From Candidatus Thermokryptus mobilis (GTDB taxonomy: Bacteria; Bacteroidota; Ignavibacteria; Kryptoniales; Kryptoniaceae): DNA of 36,636 nucleotides. The notes under the pieces were generated by a model. It had not been told where the DNA came from. It ran no database searches and worked only from the letters and a program-made list of their open reading frames with translations. This document shows, piece by piece, positions 33,100-36,636 of the stretch. The first letter of the stretch is position 1. Each line of letters opens with the position of its first letter. Where the stretch lies: assembly GCF_900070205.1 (NCBI RefSeq), contig NZ_FAOO01000006.1, positions 87,593 to 124,228 on the forward strand. The letters run 5' to 3'. A program made the position numbers and the translations under genes.

Positions 33100-34343
33100 A
33101 GCAAACTTTGTTCAAAAATTTTAACAGGTTTAGAGGAAGGTGCTGTCATCCCGATGAGGTCGCGAAAACCGTTGAATTTATCTATGTTAATTTTGACTTT
33201 TCTTCTGATGACACTTTTTATAAGTCCCGCATATTTAACATCTCCAACGATTTCGGCACCAATGAGGCGATTTCTTTCAAAATAGTAAAGTTCAATAACC
33301 CCGTCGCCTTTAATTTCCTTGCGAAGTTTCTCTTCATCGTAAACATCTCCGATTGAAAAGTAAACCTTATCAAAAACGGTAAGCGAATTAACTCTTATAC
33401 CGCCCTCGTAATTAACATTCTTTCCTACGATATTTGCCCCCGCAACCCTTCCCGTTTCCATTGCGTTAGCCCAAACAGGGAAAGGTCTTATTGAGTCATC
33501 AATTACGCTTCTTAGCTCAATGCAATCACCAGCAGCGTAAATATCTGGCTCAGATGTGCGCATTTTGTCGTCAACAAGAATTCCACCCCTTGGTCCAAAC
33601 TTCAAAACACCACTTACAAAATCAACATTTGGAACAACCCCAACCCCGATTATCACAGATGAGCATTTTATCTTTCTTTTATTCGTCTTTACGGACTTAA
33701 CAGGATTTCCTGATATTTCAATTGGCTTCTCCTCTTTTAAAATTTCAATCCCATTTTCAATAAGTTGTCTCTCAATCATTTCCGCAACCCGTCTGCTGAA
33801 AACAGTGCTCAAGATGTAAGGCGCTATCTCAATTATTGTTATCCTCTTTTTAAACCTTAAAAGTGCAAGTGCCGACTCAACACCAACCGGTCCGCCCCCA
33901 ATTATGACAACCTCTTTTGAATCATCACTTTTGATTTTTTCTGCGTCCTCATAAGTTCTCAAAACATAAACCCTCTTATTCCTCTCCCCCGGGATACCGG
34001 GTAACCTCGGCGAAGCCCCACTTGCTATAAGGAGTTTATCATACTTGTATTCACTCTTGTCAGTCATTAAAACTTTATTTTTAGCGTCAACCTTAATAGC
34101 TCGCTCGCCAAGTTTCAGGTTCACATTCATATACCTGTAAAAGTCATCTCGTATTGAAAATAAATTTTCCTTTGACAAGGTCCCCTCAATATAATAGGGC
34201 AAAACGACCGGGGAATAGTAAGGCATCCCCGGCTCAAGCGCTTCCTTTGAGATTACATTTATTGAACTTTTCGTGTCCCATTTTCTTATCTCGCGAACGG
34301 CTGAGATGCTTGCGATACTATTTCCTACGATAAAAATTTTCAC
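33096..34343 (-). CDS. FAD-dependent NAD(P) oxidoreductase of the CO dehydrogenase operon
   Basis: This 415-residue class I pyridine nucleotide-disulfide-type reductase resembles NADH oxidase and nitrite reductase-like flavoproteins. An N-terminal FAD motif is slightly degenerate (IFIVGNSIASISAVREIR), followed by YDKLLIASGASPRLPGIPGE, the NAD(P) motif VVIIGGGPVGVESALALL and the FAD contact DIYAAGDCIEL. Flavoproteins of this type accompany cooS and a CooF ferredoxin in several CO-oxidising bacteria, where they are thought to reduce NAD(P) with CO electrons. It is 14 bases downstream of cooC. No CooF ferredoxin is in the window; it may be upstream of cooS. The product could instead handle oxygen as an NADH oxidase. 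Confidence 0.87.
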   Translation of the reverse strand: MKIFIVGNSIASISAVREIRKWDTKSSINVISKEALEPGMPYYSPVVLPYYIEGTLSKENLFSIRDDFYRYMNVNLKLGERAIKVDAKNKVLMTDKSEYKYDKLLIASGASPRLPGIPGERNKRVYVLRTYEDAEKIKSDDSKEVVIIGGGPVGVESALALLRFKKRITIIEIAPYILSTVFSRRVAEMIERQLIENGIEILKEEKPIEISGNPVKSVKTNKRKIKCSSVIIGVGVVPNVDFVSGVLKFGPRGGILVDDKMRTSEPDIYAAGDCIELRSVIDDSIRPFPVWANAMETGRVAGANIVGKNVNYEGGIRVNSLTVFDKVYFSIGDVYDEEKLRKEIKGDGVIELYYFERNRLIGAEIVGDVKYAGLIKSVIRRKVKINIDKFNGFRDLIGMTAPSSKPVKIFEQSLL

Positions 34344-34357
34344 AAAAACTTACTCAT

Positions 34358-35242
34358 TTAATTTTGAATCAGCTCTTTAAAAAGTTTTTTAATCGCCAGA
34401 ACAAAAGGCGAACCTGATTTGATCAACGGCTCAACCAACGGCTCAAATCTAAAAACATTTTCATCCCACGGCAAGAAATAAATTGGCAAGTTCAAAATCT
34501 TGCTATCAAGTCCCGATAAAATTTCCCTTACCTTTGTCTCTTCATCTCTAACTTTGTTGAAAACAAGATGGATATGTGGAATCCCCAATTTTTTCGCCAG
34601 ATTCACTGCTTGATTTAGCACAAAGATAGAATTAAATGTTGGCTCGGAAACAATTACAGCGTGATGAAATCCTTTTGCTATCGCCCTCCCAAAGTGTTCA
34701 AGTCCAGCTTCTGTGTCCATAATTATGACCTCTCCTTTGCGTAAATTGATATAATTTACAACCGCCTGAAGCAAATCATTTTCAGGGCATGCACATCCGA
34801 CCCCGGGTTGTTGAAAAGTTCCCATTACAAGAAGGTTTAAATTTTCCCTGATCCTTAGACCAAATCTATCAACGACATCACTGACATCAGGGTTTAATCT
34901 GAAGAACAGCCCCCAACCTGTCCCTGGTCTTGCACCTGTTTTCTCTTCAATATAATCAAGCTGTTTATTTAGCGGGATAATTTCATTTGCTTTTTCAAAA
35001 GGCACTCCAAGTGCGAAAGGTAAATTCATCTGCGGGTCCTCATCCACAGCTAAAACTTTTAAACCAGCTTCAGCGAACAAATACGCAAGCACAGCCGAAA
35101 TAACCGTCTTACCAACACCGCCTTTTCCAGTTATGACTATCCTCTTGCCAAGTTCAACTTTATTTTCAACATCTGGAATTTCAGATAAAATTTCCGCAAT
35201 GATTTTATCTCTTTCCTTTTCATCCGCTGTTGTAAACGACAT
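34358..35242 (-). CDS. cooC: CO dehydrogenase maturation ATPase CooC
   Basis: This 294-residue MinD-like ATPase helps insert nickel into the C-cluster of CO dehydrogenase. It has the deviant Walker A IVITGKGGVGKTVISAVLAY, switch region VLAVDEDPQMNLPFALGV, the CxC nickel-binding motif GVGCACPENDLL and GEVIIMDTEAGLEHFGRAIA. The N-terminal extension of about 30 residues (DEKERDKIIAEILSEIPDVE) is unusual, since the P-loop normally lies near the start. It follows cooS by 30 bases. Confidence 0.93.
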   Translation of the reverse strand: MSFTTADEKERDKIIAEILSEIPDVENKVELGKRIVITGKGGVGKTVISAVLAYLFAEAGLKVLAVDEDPQMNLPFALGVPFEKANEIIPLNKQLDYIEEKTGARPGTGWGLFFRLNPDVSDVVDRFGLRIRENLNLLVMGTFQQPGVGCACPENDLLQAVVNYINLRKGEVIIMDTEAGLEHFGRAIAKGFHHAVIVSEPTFNSIFVLNQAVNLAKKLGIPHIHLVFNKVRDEETKVREILSGLDSKILNLPIYFLPWDENVFRFEPLVEPLIKSGSPFVLAIKKLFKELIQN

Positions 35243-35272
35243 ATCAATTAAATTTTATGTTTTTCATTTTGT

Positions 35273-36636
35273 TCAAATCACAACCGCCTCAGGAACTGGC
35301 AAATTCAAAGCAATTCTCTTTTGACGGATTCTGTCAAGTATTCCTTTCACTGCTAATTCTGGGTCACATTCAACGTATGCTTCTCCACCCGTAATTGATT
35401 TCAATTCTTTTGTAAGAACCTCTCTTACTTTTGGACCTCCAAGGACTCTCGGCGGTGGGCAAACATGAACTGTGACACCAAGAGCAAGTGCCCAAGTTCC
35501 AATTGAGATCGCTTTTTCAGAAATTAACTCTGGCGCCGAAGCTACAACTGGCAGATCCGAAACCTTCAACCCAAGTCGCTCAGATAAAGCTTTTAGCAAA
35601 ACACCGATCCTTGAATTATCAACACACGAGCCCATATGAATTGCAACTGGCAAACTATTTAAACCAGCAACATTACCAAGCGCTTTCAAAACCTGTTTTA
35701 AGCCGTTCCCAACTTCAAATGAATCAACTTTGTTCGGGTTCAAGAAACCAGCTTGTCCAGCTATATGAGCGATGCACCCAGTAACGATGACAAGGACATT
35801 ATTTTTGAGCAATCCCTTAATCATTCTCTCCGTAAAAGCAAGTCGTCTCGTCTTTGGATTTGGACAGCCAACGATTGCAACCACTCCGAAAATATTTCCA
35901 TTCACTATGTTATCAATCAGCGGTTTGAGTGGGTCATCGGAATTGATTTTCTTTAGAACCTCAAGCAAAGCTTCAACTGAAAATCCAGCAATTATTTCTT
36001 CAGCTCCGTCAGGAATATAAACCCTGCTTGGGTCTCTGCGTGTATAAGCTTCAAGAGCGGTTTCAATCACTTGTTTTGCAACCTCATCGGCTTTTTCAGG
36101 CGAATACTCTAAATGCATCGCTCCGGGAATCTTTACAAAAGGCATCGTTGTAATAAGCTTGGTATGATAACAAGAGGCGACATCAGCAAGAATTGGCCAA
36201 ATACATTGGTAATCAACAACCATTGCATCAAGAGCTCCTGTCACGATCGCAAGCTCTGCCTGAAACTCATTCCCAGCCAGTGGAATCCCATGTCTCATCA
36301 AAACCTCATTCCCAGTGCAACAAATTCCAACTATGTTTATACCTTTTGCACCCAAGGATTTCGCTTTCTCGTTTAATTTGTCAGCCCATTCAACAATTTT
36401 TTCAGACAAAAGCGGATTATGACCGTGAACAGCTATGTTGACATATTCAGGTTTAATCGTTGCAAGGTTTGCAAAACTACGGATTGGCTTAGGAGTTCCA
36501 AACAAAACATCCGAAAGTTCCGTTGCCATAGTCAAACCCATATAGCCGTCAATCAACCCCATTTGAAGGTCAGCAAGCAAAATGTTAATTGGATCGGCGT
36601 CATTCCCCATGCTTGTTCTATGCATTGCGTTCATAA
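35273..36636 (-). CDS. cooS: Ni-Fe-S carbon monoxide dehydrogenase catalytic subunit CooS (partial, N-terminus off window)
   Basis: About 450 C-terminal residues of a protein that is usually near 630 are visible; the frame is open to the right edge. It oxidises CO to CO2 at the C-cluster. All six ligands expected from CooS of Carboxydothermus are in place: His in IAVHGHNPLLSE, and Cys in VGICCTGNEVLMRHG, VVDYQCIWPIL, IVGCPNPKTRR, VTGCIAHIAGQAG and HMGSCVDNSR. The catalytic Lys region is SAPELISEKAISIGTW. The B- and D-cluster Cys would lie in the missing part. CooC follows. There is no acetyl-CoA synthase or energy-converting hydrogenase in the window. Confidence 0.95.
   Translation of the reverse strand, partial: MNAMHRTSMGNDADPINILLADLQMGLIDGYMGLTMATELSDVLFGTPKPIRSFANLATIKPEYVNIAVHGHNPLLSEKIVEWADKLNEKAKSLGAKGINIVGICCTGNEVLMRHGIPLAGNEFQAELAIVTGALDAMVVDYQCIWPILADVASCYHTKLITTMPFVKIPGAMHLEYSPEKADEVAKQVIETALEAYTRRDPSRVYIPDGAEEIIAGFSVEALLEVLKKINSDDPLKPLIDNIVNGNIFGVVAIVGCPNPKTRRLAFTERMIKGLLKNNVLVIVTGCIAHIAGQAGFLNPNKVDSFEVGNGLKQVLKALGNVAGLNSLPVAIHMGSCVDNSRIGVLLKALSERLGLKVSDLPVVASAPELISEKAISIGTWALALGVTVHVCPPPRVLGGPKVREVLTKELKSITGGEAYVECDPELAVKGILDRIRQKRIALNLPVPEAVVI

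Noticed and set aside
36600-36636. cooS starting at the ATG near the right edge
   Set aside because: That Met falls inside the conserved HRTSMG segment of CooS; about 180 residues with the B- and D-cluster cysteines are missing, so the gene is cut by the window rather than truncated in the genome.

Overview
The window reads as chromosomal DNA of a thermophilic-looking, AT-rich bacterium of the Bacteroidota/Chlorobiota (FCB) side of the tree, perhaps a Kryptonia- or Ignavibacteria-like lineage. This placement is inference. It rests on atpD-atpC standing apart from the other ATP synthase genes, a small Gln-Cys-Ala-Met-Cys membrane protein beside the oxidase genes, promoter-like boxes that partly fit the Bacteroidota -7 consensus, and Lys/Glu/Ile-rich proteins. 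Almost everything is on the minus strand and concerns respiration. I see no mobile elements, CRISPR arrays, rRNA or tRNA, and no gene-free stretch longer than about 250 bases.

Left part (1-5665, minus): an operon of an Rrf2 regulator, a GltD-like FAD/NAD(P) oxidoreductase with a C-terminal two-cluster ferredoxin module, a Tat-type Rieske protein, a one-piece cytochrome b, a pentaheme cytochrome c and the start of one more membrane-anchored protein that leaves the window. It looks like a quinone-oxidising Rieske/cytochrome b complex with a pyridine-nucleotide or ferredoxin input module. A middle block (5689-11443) holds unrelated genes: a DUF167 protein, a bactofilin-like/outer-membrane-barrel fusion, a MerR regulator, an acyl-CoA carboxylase carboxyltransferase, a family 2 glycosyltransferase and a small zinc-ribbon protein.

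Central block (11447-28069, minus): about 16.6 kb of aerobic electron transport genes. In transcription order these are a cupredoxin, coxB, coxA, an intrinsic terminator, ctaA, ctaB, a frameshifted subunit III, an intact subunit III, subunit IV, SCO, DUF420, a PrxQ-like peroxiredoxin and the small Cys-Ala-Met-Cys protein. Then come atpD, atpC, a 39-residue ORF, a 2x[4Fe-4S] ferredoxin, a second Rrf2 regulator, and a second Rieske/cytochrome b complex (Rieske, split cytochrome b, octaheme cytochrome c). It ends at a terminator that lies inside the 3' end of the convergent zinc-ribbon gene.

Right part (28172-36636, minus): an anaerobic-type Ni carbon monoxide dehydrogenase (cooS, truncated by the window end), cooC, an FAD/NAD oxidoreductase, a GNAT acetyltransferase, then the small, large and cytochrome b subunits of a group 1 NiFe hydrogenase, its protease and a HupH-type chaperone. 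The small subunit carries the six-cysteine signature of oxygen-tolerant (group 1d) enzymes. Together the genes suggest oxidation of H2 and possibly CO, with electrons entering the quinone pool, passing through one or both multiheme Rieske/cytochrome b complexes and reaching oxygen through an A1-type cytochrome c oxidase.
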